Shown: piece by piece, positions 1-11,800 of the stretch
Layout of the letters: every line of letters begins with the position of its first letter
Position numbering within the stretch: the first letter of the stretch is position 1
Assembly: GCA_946803715.1 (NCBI GenBank)
Contig: CAMPET010000103.1
Location: 204,956 to 234,994 of the forward strand
DNA from: Beroe ovata
Taxonomy: Eukaryota; Ctenophora; Nuda; Beroida; Beroidae
Reading direction: 5' to 3'
DNA: 30,039 nt
Translations under genes and position numbers: made by a program
Notes under the pieces: model-generated
Database searches by the model: none
What the model saw: the letters and a program-made list of their open reading frames with translations, nothing else
Told to the model about the DNA's origin: nothing

Positions 1-58
1 ACACACACACACACACACATCTCACACACACACACACATCACACTTCACACTCATTTC
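1..58. repeat. CA microsatellite at window edge
   Basis: Interrupted (CA)n tract with CATC variants. The window also ends in a TG tract, so both edges sit in simple repeats. Confidence 0.95.
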
Positions 59-605
59 ATGTGGTTGTTGTAGAAACAGCTTACACCAAGTGACACTATT
101 GCTTGATCTCATCTCATTGCAGAGAAGTGCAGAACGTCTGCTTGTTAGAAATCTCTCAAACTACAGGGAGTGAGTTTTAGCTGGAAATTAATGATCTTTC
201 TGGTAATATATCTTGCTCTTTCTCAGAATTGACCTGATTCGATCTTCCATTGCGGAGATGAGGGCTTCATTGGATTAAGCTATAGATTTCAGATGAGATT
301 CTGACCAACCCGACCAAGTACTGAATAGGGAAGAAACTCAGAAAAGAATAGATTTCACATATGTGATTCCTTTGGTGCAGAATATTTTCCTTAATTTAAC
401 CCTAGCAAATTCCAGACGATTCAAGAAGGAATTTTAAATGCTGCATGATATGTCAAGCATTATAGACCACAGAAATAGAGCTCAGTGTATCATGATCAAT
501 GGTATATAACATGGAATGTTGGTCTTGAATTGCATTAATGAAGGGAGGGGTCAAGTGCATACAACAGGAAAATCGAACAGTGCTGTCCAACATGCATTGG
601 TTACA
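59..605. other. Sequence downstream of the first gene; no gene resolved
   Basis: This AT-rich stretch lies just beyond the inferred stop of the 606-1705 gene. Short open segments exist on the minus strand, for example around 200-290. I could not join any of them to the upstream gene with convincing splice sites, so it is treated as 3' UTR or intergenic DNA. Confidence 0.5.
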
Positions 606-1705
606 CTATAGGTAGCTGAATGAAATCAAGTTCAAACTCACTGCAACAAAACTCCCGGTACAAGTTTCCAGAGCATGAACAAAAGATTTCGTTTTGCAAA
701 CTCCCACTATTGATTTCGTGAGACTGTCAAATAGTGGCGCTTCCTTGATGCCCAGATCTTCGAAAATCTCAGCTGTTTCTTTTATCTGAAGAATAATTTG
801 GTGTTATACAATATACATGGAAAATTATTGCTATAGGACACAACAGAAACCAAATAATTTGATTGCATATCACATTACTTCAACAACTTACTGTTAAACG
901 TGTATCAATCAAACAGAACTTTGCACTGAATGGTATCAGATCATAAACATAAAACTGGCCAAAGTGTTTGAGGTACTGTTGTCGAGCAGAGGGAATGGAG
1001 AAAAGGCGAAGTTCTGAAAGAAAATTTGAAGTTTTGGTTAGTCTTAGCCTTAGTAGAAGGCCTTAAATTAACCAGGTTAGGTGGCAGTTATGAACACCAA
1101 AGATACCTCTAACTTAAACATTACAATGTAGCAATGAAATTCATTTCATGGCCCTCATATACCCACTTTTAGTCAATCTCTTCCTTTTTGCAAGGTAATC
1201 TCTAATTTCTCCATTCCCATATTCATCATAGTCAGACAGTATGAGGAAAGGGACAAGGTAGCCCAGCCAATATAGGTATTTGGGCAATGGTAAGAACCAG
1301 CCTAAAAGGAGCAACACTGAACCTGAAATAATAGGGTTGTTTTTTCTGAATGTTTCAGTTTCAATTTTTCTAACTGTCTCAGTTTTTGCATGACATACCG
1401 TTTCTAGGTTTCTTCTGATTTGTGATAATCTGGTGTAACTGAACTAGCCTTCTGGGAACAGATACTACCTGAAGTGAAAATCTTCCATGAGACTTTGAAG
1501 GACATATTATTCAGATGAAAGTATTAGGTAACATGATTTTACACTTTACCTCAGCCCAAACAAGGAGAAAGAGGACAGTTACAAGAGCAAGAAGAGCCTG
1601 CAACCTCCTTCCGAAAGCTTTATTGGCTTCTGCTATTCTGTGGTGTCTTGGTTTTTGGGAAGATTTGTTATCAGTTTCTTCATCAGTGATAAGGTTTTTA
1701 TCCAT
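606..1705 (-). CDS. Uncharacterised two-TM membrane protein, 5 exons, 227 aa (faint LETMD1-like pattern)
   Basis: The exons, in transcript order, are 1705-1550, 1468-1399, 1322-1167, 1013-892 and 785-606. All junctions are GT-AG and all phases agree (0, 1, 1, 0), giving 684 nt including TAG. An in-frame TGA lies two codons before the ATG. The N terminus (residues 1-34) is charged and polar (ITDEETDNKSSQK...RRLQ). It is followed by a hydrophobic helix at about 35-51 ending VWAE, a basic linker, and a second long hydrophobic stretch at about 77-104 with spaced prolines (LPLPKYLYWLGYLVP). Residues after that are basic, then mixed. I do not recognise the family securely. The order W-A-E, basic linker, then L-G...P...Y-L...Y-L-x-P faintly recalls LETM1-domain-containing protein 1, but the rest does not align well. 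A good donor (GTGAGT) inside the last exon, after GTTGCA, could extend the protein by further splicing, so the C terminus is uncertain. Confidence 0.6.
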
Positions 1706-2667
1706 CAATCAGATACCATCAATATGCCTGAATTATTGCCTCATGACAGTAGACCTTTCAAGTGTATCCTGCCTCCAAACTAATTGTGGTATGCTAAATA
1801 ACAAGCAAAATAGAAAAGAAATGAATTAAAACTGCAGAACCAGAGGGACTTCAAACATATAGCCTTTACAAACGTATTCTGGAAGGATAGGATGACATAA
1901 AATTAAATATTATGGTACATAACCATCACTGCAGATTACAGGGTCGAAACCGGCCAAACATTGGGTGCGCAAAGTCGTCTAGTGTGAACACGTGAGTCTT
2001 GCCGGGGCCGGGTCGCCTTGTATACCTTTGTCAGATTTTACCTGACATCGTCCTTGGCCTCTGCATTTTGCGCGCGATTTCATCGAACGATGCAGAATAT
2101 CAAATATGCAATGCAATGATGGCGCGCGCGCGCCAGAAAAACAGGTCAGATGCGAACGCGAAAATTTGACTGAAGGCCTATCGCGTCGTAGACAGGCAAA
2201 GAATCAAGGATACATGAATCTCAGAAATCGTACAACAATTACAAATTACGAAATTTACTTCAAAGGTAGAGAGATTTCTTTCTGAAAGATGAACGTTGAA
2301 TTGGAGTATTGGAGCAGCGGAGTAGAACATCAATCAAAATGAAAAATACTGGAATTTAACAGTTCTAAATCGAGAACATAATATGCTCGGGTTCCATTTC
2401 CACTTCCATATGTACAAAGATGAACATTGATACAGTGATAGTGAGCAAATAATCCTATCAAGTGAAAAACTTCTGACGATCTGAAGGAATCAGAATTGAT
2501 TCCAATTCCATTTACTGGTGTGGAGCCTTCGAAAGAATATTGAAATCAGCCAATGAAAAACTTTAACGATTGACTCGTAGTCATAATGTTCGTTAAAACC
2601 TAATTGGAGGACTGACGACAATTATGAATAACGAATAAGATAACCCCCACATATCAATAAACGGGGG
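1706..2667. other. Intergenic: upstream of the membrane-protein gene and 3' flank of DNAJC3
   Basis: About 1950-2170 is GC-rich with GCGCGC runs, and it resembles the GC-rich repeats at 7.1-8.2 kb in style. It may double as the CpG-rich promoter of the minus-strand gene starting at 1705. The remainder is AT-rich with nothing recognisable. Confidence 0.5.
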
Positions 2668-5600
2668 TCAGTGGAACTTGAAGTGGAATTGTTGTCCTCC
2701 AAAGTGGAATCCGTTAAAGTGTTGATGGAAGTTTCGCCCTTGTTCGGTCTCCGGATCGAGGGGGTCGTCTCCGTTGTCGAATTGTTGCCGTTTTTCTGGT
2801 GGAATCGAGTGAAGTTTAGGAGAATCATAGAATAGGCCGTGCGGAGTTTCAACAGTGCAAAGGTGTGCGGACCAATAGAACAATCTGGAGCAATATTAAC
2901 TAATCTATTGCAAGCTAGAACAATCTAGACGAGGGGGGTTCGACTTACCGTCATCAGTCAGGACTTCTTTAGCCGCTGCAATGTCGATGAACTTCTTCTC
3001 CGCTTCTTCCTGAACAAGGTTTATGTCTAAATGAGTGGCTTGATACGGGGCCCGAGGCAAGTACGACAACAATGACAAGTCTTTCGACAATAGTTTGAGG
3101 TAATGAGGTCTCGATTGTTTCTGTTTCCGATTTAAACCCACCTTTTCCTTATCGTCAGTGTATTTGTCAGGATGATACTCTCTTGCCAACTTTCTGTATG
3201 CTTTATTTATCTGTGACTTATCCGCATTCCTGGGGAGATGTGAGCGTCTAGTTTGCGAAACTGGGGTATGACCATTTCCAGCGGAAAATTGATTTCAGAT
3301 CTGCAGTAGGTTTACCTGGGCACACCCAGGATCTTATAGTAGTCCCTCTTTTTGCTCTGTTTGAGAAGTTTCTCCGCTCTTTTTAACCCGTCTTGCACGT
3401 GCTTTGTGTCTGTTACTTTCAGTGCGCTCTGGTAGTCGGATATCGCCGACTCGAAACTGGAATAAGAGAGAGATTCATAAAGCAGAATATTGTTACGAAT
3501 CAACTTTCTCCGAACTCTTCATTTTGTATGATCCACATTTTCATTTTCAACTCACTCTTCTTTAAGGATGTAGCACTCTGCTCTATTAGTGAGTGCTTCA
3601 ATATCCTGAGACTGTGACTCTAGAACCCGGGAACACACTTTGATACCCTCATCAGCGAAACCACCCTGTACAATGTACAATGTATATTCGCAAATTTCAT
3701 CAGCTTGGCACGATATAATTGATCAAAAACATGATATTCCTCTCAAAGCAAACATCTCCTCTCAAAAAATGAGGTTTTTCGACAAAAACACACCTGCTTA
3801 TTACTGAGGCAAAGCCTGCTCAGGATTTTTAACACGATTTTGTCTTGTGTCGGTTCTGTTTTCAGGGCAGCTTCCAACTTAGTGATGGCTTCACTGTATA
3901 GACCCTCATTAATCTTATCCTGGGCCGTGGAGAGCTGTTTTACGAGCTTTTTTACTTTCTTATAGTGCTCGTGACATTCTTTGTGATCTTGATCTAACTT
4001 GAGACATTCCCTAATTTCCCTGAAATTTCAATCTTGTTACAAACACAAAATTATCAATTGAACTGTGACTCATAAGCAAGAAATAACCACAAGTCTTGGA
4101 TATTGGAACACAAACAAATTGTCTCATCAAATATAAATGCACTCCTGGGTACTCAAACACAAGGAAATATTTCAAACCTAAGTGACTCCTCCTCGTCACC
4201 CATGAGGTAGTGCAATCGTGATAACTTGAGGTATGCCCCGGTGTTATCATTAGTGAGCTTCGCTATAGCTCTAACATCCCCGATAGCATTGATTATGTTC
4301 CCTGAAACACACATAGTCACACACACAGTCTCACATTATCTCAATGTCACACAATCAGTCACACATACAGTCATACAAGAAAGGGGCGGAGGGAGTTGGC
4401 AGAGTGCCTGACTCCGGTGGCTACTTACCGAGTTTGAGGTATGCTTCTGACCGTTTTTCCCTTAACGTAATATCCCATTTTGCGATATCAATAGCTTGGT
4501 CATAATGATCGACTGAGGAAGAGGAAAGTGAGTGCAATATCATCACAAGATTAAGCTGATTTATTCAATCAGCTGATTAATTCAAATTACCGGCGGTAGC
4601 AAAATCATTGTTGTCCATAGCTGCATCCCCATCCTCTATTGCCTGAACTAAGATTGGGATTTCCCTCAGTCCTTGCTCAGCTTTCTCTCTGTCTGCAGAC
4701 ATCTGAAGAAAATTACCCATCATTCTTTCATATCAATAACGTAATAAAAGTACATCAAGTAAAAAAGACAGACTTTTTCATATGCTGAGCAAATAACTTC
4801 TGTTCCAATACATACCAGAGCCATGTATTGCTCCTGTGCCTCTACTATTTTCCCCTGCTTCACCAATACACTAGCTCGTTCACTCTTTGCCTGAAGCACC
4901 AGATGTTAAGTTCTGGTCTCTCTTTACAGTGATTTTTGTCGTTAACTCCATTAAGACACGTATACCAGTGTTTTCAGGCTGCGCGCGTCGCGTAATCTAC
5001 GCGCGCTATGCAAGGTTTAGCGCGTCCTGAATCACAAATTCGGTCCCGCGCCGTACAGACATGAGTAGCAAAATTGAGCATTAGTGTGCAAAAATTCAGT
5101 ATTTAATTAATTCAGTATTTAATTAATTGGAATAAGAGCATTAATCACACGAATGACGTGTTAGCACGAAAACTAGCATCGATATACAATTTGCTCATGA
5201 AATTGTGATCTGAAACTAATGCATTCATGTATTATTATCCATTCAATCCATTCAATCAATGATAACTGATCAGCACAGATTTCCCAATGTCTTACCCGAT
5301 GAAAGTCTGGTTTGAGTCTTATCACACTATCAAAATCTGCCAATGCTTGCCTGTGTCGCCCTAACGCAAGGTATACAGTTGCTCTCTGATAGTAGGCTAG
5401 GTAGTTCTTAGTATCGCCCTCTGAAATGTAAGATTCGTTTACTTGTAGTAGCACTTCTGATTTCAAATTAGAGGTAAATTGCTAATTTCATCAACATTTC
5501 CCCATCAACTAGTGAATGATAGAAATTCCGCACAATGCAACAGAAGGTGTATTTCACAAACCTACAGCAGCATGATAGTGGTTGAGAGCTTCTCCCAGAC

Positions 5601-6840
5601 TGCCAGCCCTGAGAAGCTGTGTTCCCTGTTCCAGATGATCGCTCACTGACAAACTCCCTGGTAGAACAGTGAGATTAGGATCAAAACTTACTGATGCACA
5701 CATTGTACATTCTTTGACATACTGTCACCATGCCGGCATGCCAAGTACCAATCTACTAGGCCGCATAAGCCTAATACATAGCATATCATTATGGAAGACC
5801 CTCAACCCATTACCCATCATGATTAACTTTGATTATAGTCTCCCCAACCCGTAAACAATGATATGATCATTCAGTTAACATTAGCAAATGGAGAGCACTG
5901 CTCCCCACTCATTCAGTTAACATTAGCAAATGGAGAGCACTGCTCCTCACTCAGAGTTTGGCTCCTGGGTAGCTGTGCTTTTTCTCTCGAATTTCGGAGC
6001 CACACCTCAACATCAAGCCACGTAATGTAAGACTGTTATGAATACCCAACATAGGGGAGACCACATGGAATAATGTGTGTAGTTTGTATAATTGTGTGCA
6101 TCAAGTGTACACTAAAGAATGAAGCACCTATCCCTACAGCAATATAGTGGACCAGTCTGCTCTTTAACAGATTAGTCTACAATCTAATGGGCCAGTCCAC
6201 TATTTAAGTAGCACAATCAATAGTACTCAATGAAAAAATATTGCTCTTAATGAAAGTTATGTAAAAACAGAGAAGGGGCTACATGATTGTGTGTCCTCAA
6301 GAAATATTGAAAGACCCAATGATATAGTAAGGTATATCAAAACTTGATGATACTCACATGTGTGATGAAAGTACACTACTAGGGATAGCACAGCAAGCTT
6401 CACTTGCTGAATTGTCGTCTGACAAATCATATGCTATCCTATTTGGGGGGAGGAGTCTATGAATATAAATCTTACAGAATGCTTGATATGTAACTACTGA
6501 AGTCATTTTCTAACAACCCCCTCAAATAATTATCCATTAAACTCTCAGATAATACAATGCTTTATCTCCAATTCCACAAATGAATCAAATTCACCAAACT
6601 TTACTCTACTTATCTTAACCTGACACAAAAACATGTGCCGTAACCTATCCCAAACCTAGTAAGCTTGACCATTAACTAGGCATGTTTTAGGCATGTAAGA
6701 TATGTCAAACCTTTGAGCATCAATTCACAAGTCCATTCTCCAAGATCTGCTGTGGTTGTGGCTTTTGAAACTTGGTGATTTGCAAGAACCGATATCAATG
6801 CAATAGCTTTCACAATTGAAAAGCTTGTAGTGAGATACAT
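2668..6840 (-). CDS. DNAJC3: DnaJ homolog subfamily C member 3 (p58IPK), ER co-chaperone
   Basis: There are thirteen exons: 6840-6711, 5657-5562, 5420-5296, 4890-4816, 4702-4591, 4512-4429, 4301-4178, 4019-3794, 3665-3556, 3456-3316, 3229-3142, 3009-2949 and 2795-2668. They sum to 1500 nt, giving 499 aa (human 504). All introns are GT-AG with matching phases. Residues 1 to about 27 form a signal peptide (MYLTTSFSIVKAIALISVLA). TPR repeats fill about 47-395, with blocks such as LAYYQRATVYLALGRHRQAL and ECLKLDQDHKECHEHYKKVK. The C-terminal J domain starts at RDYYKILGVP (398-407), has the HPD motif at 427-429 needed to stimulate Hsp70/BiP ATPase, and then FIDIAAAKEVL. The tail DNGDDPLDPETEQG...FHFKFH matches the family's end. 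The family binds unfolded proteins in the ER lumen and hands them to BiP. Nothing is broken. No ERSE (CCAAT-N9-CCACG) was seen in the near-upstream DNA. Introns are mostly short, except intron 1 (1053 bp). Confidence 0.97.
5867..5950. repeat. 42-bp tandem duplication in DNAJC3 intron 1
   Basis: Two adjacent copies of a 42-bp unit beginning TCATTCAGTTAACATTAGC, nearly identical (one C/T difference seen). This is a recent local duplication with no evident function. Confidence 0.9.
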
Positions 6841-7667
6841 TGTATCAATATCCTATAGAGTCAATCAATGGATATTGAATTGAATTGAATAGCAATACAG
6901 TTAGGGATGCTCAGGGTCACAGATCTGAAAGCTCTTTCATGAAAACCATGCGCAACTGTTGGGTATACCTAATGTTACTCAATGATTTGCATGAAGAAGT
7001 CATTGAAGCCCTGGAAGGTGCAGCATAAAATGAAATCTATTATCATTGATATCAGATCATACAGACAAATGACTTTTAAAAGCCAATTGCTTTCATATGT
7101 TAGTGAATATCATCCAACGTTGGGTGACCCAAATCTTGCTTCGCATCAGATGTTATCTGCCCTGCCCATTGCCGGATATTTCTTGCGCGCGCGCAAGAAA
7201 CAGTGAACAAATTAAACATTTGGCAACATCTGTCTACTGTTTTTTCGTGCGCGCGATGCAATGCATATTGATGAGTGTTCATGCTGATGCAAGACGGGCC
7301 GAAACAGGCCAGTTTCGGCCTTCGATGAAGGCTCGCGCGCCGCGCGCAAGAAACAGTGGACAGATAATTGTTAGTGTTACCGCGCTACGTGACCTGCAAA
7401 TACTCCGCGCGCGGTTCATTTGGCGCATTGCGAGTACGAACAGGGGCGTGCAACGCGAACGCGAACGTGACGTGTGCACGCAAATAATATAACATGAACA
7501 TCCGGCAATGCCGGTTGACATGATCAGCCGCGAAGCGCGCACCAGTTGGTTTTGTTCCCGCGCTGCGTGACCCAAATACTCCGCGCGCGCTGCGCGTCTC
7601 CGCTGCGCGTCTCCTTTCTACGACTTTTCAGTTCACTGAGTAGAACAGGGGCGCGCAACGTGTGCAC

Positions 7668-7737
7668 AGTTGGTTTCATTCCAATTCCCATGCTGCGCAT
7701 CGCGATGCGCAGCATGGGAATTGGAATGAAACCAACT
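7668..7737. repeat. Perfect 70-bp palindrome (35-bp arms, no spacer)
   Basis: The arms are exact reverse complements around the centre 7702/7703 (ATCG|CGAT). The sequence begins immediately after the first GC-rich repeat copy. It could extrude a cruciform in DNA or form a long hairpin in RNA. Confidence 0.97.
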
Positions 7738-7768
7738 TTGGTCACGCGATGCATCGCGTGACCAAAGT
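7735..7768. repeat. Perfect 34-bp palindrome abutting the 70-bp one
   Basis: The 17-bp arms are exact reverse complements around 7751/7752 (GATG|CATC). It overlaps the end of the larger palindrome by three bases. Confidence 0.97.
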
Positions 7769-8084
7769 CATGCCGGGCCGCGCAGTATGGTTTCAGGTTT
7801 GGTCTCTAAGATCACTTTTCAGCTTTTTCAGATGTTACCTGACCTGTTCCTCCATCGCGCGCGCCTGTCTCGGGCTTCGATGAAGGTGCGCGTGCTCCCG
7901 CGCTGCGTGACCCAAATACTCCGCGCGCGCTGCGCGTCTCCTTTCTACGACTTTTCAGTTCACTGAGTAGAACAGGGGCGCGCAACGTGTGCACAGGTGC
8001 GCGCGAGAAAAAATCTGACAATTATCAGCTCACTGAGTATGGAGTAGGATACAGAATAAGGGCGCGCAACGTGTGCACACGATT

Positions 8085-8205
8085 GTCGGGCGATGCCAGA
8101 CCGCTGATGCAAGCCGCGAAGCGGCTTGCGTCAGCAAGAGAATAAGTTTGCGCCGCGCGCGAAACGAAATTCTCGACAGGGTCTATCATCGATCGACAAG
8201 CACAC
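8085..8205. repeat. GC-rich repeat segment shared with 26.43-26.59 kb
   Basis: The segment from GATGCCAGACCGCTGATGCA, through a short hairpin (GCAAGCCGC/GCGGCTTGC), to GGGTCTATCATCGATCGACA has diverged partners at about 26440-26590. The left part matches in the same orientation and the right part as reverse complement. It looks like the end of the same element family. Confidence 0.75.
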
Positions 8206-8864
8206 GACAACATACAAGCAAAGAGTAGTCAGTGTCACACAGCACTCGAAAGCGGGAAATAAAACACGGCATCCGCATAGGGAATCGGAATTGTAAAACT
8301 ATAAAAGGGTCGTGGAATGGAAAACAACTGGAGCCTAAAATCAGACTGTAATTCCTACAAAGAGTGAATCACGATAGCATGGGCCACACAAGATATATCA
8401 AATGCTGATAGTGATAGTCGAATCAAATTGACAACCGAGGTCAAACTGGGCCGGAGGATTAAAAACAACCGCCCCTAGATCTCATTCTCTATCATAGTGA
8501 CAATCGCAGTCTCTGTCTCACTAATGATGATTAGCAACGTTGACTAGATAAATCAGTACTAAACTACCTAACTATTTAATAAGTATCGTACAAATAGAGG
8601 ACTTATGCTGCATCAATGTCAGGCTTGATTGTTTATCAGTTAAATCCCGATATTAATACAACATAAGTGCACGATCAATTATTGATATATCATCTATCAT
8701 AGAATGTGGCAGTTCTTTTGGCAGCTATTTTGGAAATTCAACATCTTCTATTCACAGTGGTCAAGCGGATAACCTACAAATAAATAACAAAACAGCAATA
8801 TAATATCTTGACATCATCATAGACAGAGGGAAGAGGGACACCTAGGACTTCACCAAATCTCACA

Positions 8865-11800
8865 TTATTTGGTCGACTTCACCAAGTACGCGATCAGATC
8901 TGAAAAGAGATGGTTTCGTGAGAATTCATTTAACAAGGAACAAAACTTCGAGATACCGTCACCCCGCCTTAAATTCCACACATTCGAATAGTATGTGCTA
9001 TGTGCGACAATTAAGCGCGCAAGGAATTTTCGCTTGCTACGCGCGCATTTTGAGGGGCCTTAGTACAGTACAACTGTTTCGCGCGTTACGCAATGTTCGA
9101 TACAAAGTTCACGAACATTCCGGACACAGAATGGGATGACGCGTATATGACGTAACATGCACATTGCATGTAATGAGTCATGAAAGATATCCAGAATGCT
9201 TCGGAAATGGGGGAAATTAAGTCGATATAGTCAGCTATCGTCTACCAGTTGAAAAAACTAGATAGCTGATTGATAGTCATTGATTCTACCGCTGAAGACT
9301 GAAGTCTGTTATCTATGAGGCCTTAGAGATTTCAGATTGAATCGCAATCGGACCCATACGCATTTATTCGCATGTTACCCATACGAATTCATTCGCATGT
9401 CATAAGATTCGGACAGGTGGCATTTAAAATTGGACAAAGTTAGCTAGTTTGAAATTACCACACTTATGCTGTTGTCCTATATTTAGCAACATCATTCTAA
9501 ACCTAACCACAACGGTTGAATTTCTTGGAATGACTGATGTTTCTTACGACCGGCTAAACCATTCCCCTCCGACTTTAAACGACGGTCGATAAGACTGTGG
9601 TCTGTGTTCCCTAAACTTTCAGTCTGTATCAATACCTATGGAACAGCTCAGATTTTGAGACACAGAAGTGCAACTTCTGATTGTTCGCGACTAGTCTCGA
9701 AGCTTTGCTACATTTTAATTGCATCAAGCAATTTTCTCTTCAATAGCAAATAACTATGCGTGACTGCTTGCTGCACACGAAGAACAATGATGAGCGAATA
9801 GCTTACAACACTTATAACAATTGAATTTAACATGTACTAACCATCTCGATCCTTCTTTTTCTTAAGACCAGCAAACACCATCTTAGTGCCTGAAAAGTGA
9901 CAGACATAAGTGACTTAAACATCTTACATACATACTATATGAATTGCTATGAAGGTTGTACAAGAATTGGCTATCATGGTTAGAATAGTCGAGAAGTAAA
10001 TCATAAGGGTTTTTGATCAGATTTGACGGAAAATTTTTGTGATATATTTTCGATCAAAAATGGACCTATTCGACTCAAAATTTGATGGGGAACACGATTC
10101 CGGCCATTTCAGGTCCTGCTTTTAGTTGGAAATTGCTCTTATTTCCGATAAAGCCTGATTGACACCAGAGGGTACATGGGACACAAAAAATCGTCTCAAG
10201 ACGACAAATTAAGTCCGAATTGTCTAAAAATTGGTATCGGAGTTCTTGATCACTGTCCTAACAATATCCCGTCATGATTGGATCATTTGGAGAAAGTCGA
10301 TGTTTTGACCCTTTCAGATTTCCATACTAACCATCAGGGTTTTTGATCAGATTTGACGGAAAATTTTTGTGCTATATTTTCGATCAAAAATGGACCTATT
10401 CGACTCAAAATTTGATGGGGAACACGATTCCGGCCATTTCAGGTCTTGTTTTTAGTTGAAATTGCTCTTATTCCCGATAAAGCCTGATTGACACCAGAGG
10501 GTACATGGTACACAAAAAATCGCCTCAAGACGACAAATAAAGTCAGAATTGTCTAAAAATTGGTATCGGAGTTCTTGATCACTGTCCTAACAACATCCCG
10601 TCATGATTGGATCATTTGGAGAAAGTCGATGTTTTGACCCTTTCAGATTTCCATACTAACCATCAGGGTTTTTGAACAGATTTGACGGAAAATTTTTGTG
10701 CTATATTTTCGATCAAAAATGGGCCTATTCGACTCAAAATTTGATGGGGAACACGATTCCGGCCATTTCAGGTCTTGTTTTTAGTTGAAATTGCTCTTAT
10801 TCCCGATAAAGCCTGATTGACACCAGAGGGTACATGGTACACAAAAAATCGCCTCAAGACGACAAATAAAGTCAGAATTGTCTAAAAATTGGTATCGGAG
10901 TTCTTGATCACTGTCCTAACAACATCCCGTCATGATTGGATCATTTGGAGAAAGTCGATGTTTTGACCCTTTCAGATTTCCATACTAACCATCAGGGTTT
11001 TTGATCAGATTTGACGGAAAATTTTTGTGCTATATTTTCGATCAAAAATGGGCCTATTCGACTCAAAATTTGATGGGGAACATGATTCCGGCCATTTCAG
11101 GTCTTGCTTTTAGTTGGAAATGGCTCTTATTTCCGATAAAGCCTGATTGTCACCAGAGGGTACATGGTACACAAAAAATCGCCTCAAGACGACAAATAGA
11201 GTCAGAATTGTCTAAAAATTGGTATCGAAGTTCTTGATCACTGTCCTAACATCATCCCGTCATGATTGGATCATTTGGAGAAAGTCGATGTTTTGACCCT
11301 TTCAGATTTCCATACTAACCATCAGGGTTTTTGATCAGATTTGACGGAAAATTTTTGTGTTATATTTTCGATCAAAAATGGACCTATTCGACTCAAAATT
11401 TGATGGGGAGCACGATTCCGGCCATTTCAGGTCTTGTTTTTAGTTGGAAATTGCTCTTATTTCCGATAAAGCCTGATTGACACCAGAGGGTACATGGGAC
11501 ACAAAAAATCGTCTCAATGTGATTGTACGTGCGCGATATTGCCGTATTTCGAGTAAATTGCTCATTTGATCTATAAATAGGTCGTCTTTGTTCACAATGT
11601 GGGGTGGTATTTGACATGAACATTAGCATTGGAAAATAGAATAGCTAAATAACCAATTAGGGAGCTATCACGAGTCATTAAGTGATTATGTGAAGCTTTG
11701 TTCTCGACCAAATAGTGGTTACGTTTGCAATAAGGCAATGAGGTAACAGCAATACATAATGTACACTGTACATTGAACGTGATAAAGTGTGGAAGTTGAC

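Larger units (their letters stand above)
7557..7996 (+). repeat. GC-rich repeat, two direct copies (7557-7668 and 7897-7996)
   Basis: Both copies run from CCCGCGCTGCGTGACCCAAA through CTTTCTACGACTTTTCAGTT to GCGCGCAACGTGTGCACAG. The first copy carries an extra internal duplication of CGCTGCGCGTCTC. The sequence recurs in reverse orientation at 26902-27190. The composition differs sharply from the AT-rich surroundings. It is probably a non-autonomous mobile element or satellite; no transposase ORF was found. Confidence 0.85.
6841..8864. other. Intergenic between DNAJC3 5' end and cytochrome c 3' end
   Basis: It holds the presumed DNAJC3 promoter on the minus strand. From about 7100 to 8210 it holds GC-rich repeats, listed separately. 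The 8210-8860 portion is AT-rich with no recognisable gene and is the 3' flank of cytochrome c. Confidence 0.7.

Noticed and set aside
7097-8213. Many Arg/Ala-rich open frames on both strands
   Set aside because: They lie in GC-rich repeats and palindromes where stops are rare by composition. No family motif was seen.
11001-11629. Short open frames in the 330-bp tandem repeat
   Set aside because: They are not preserved in every copy and have no recognisable domain.
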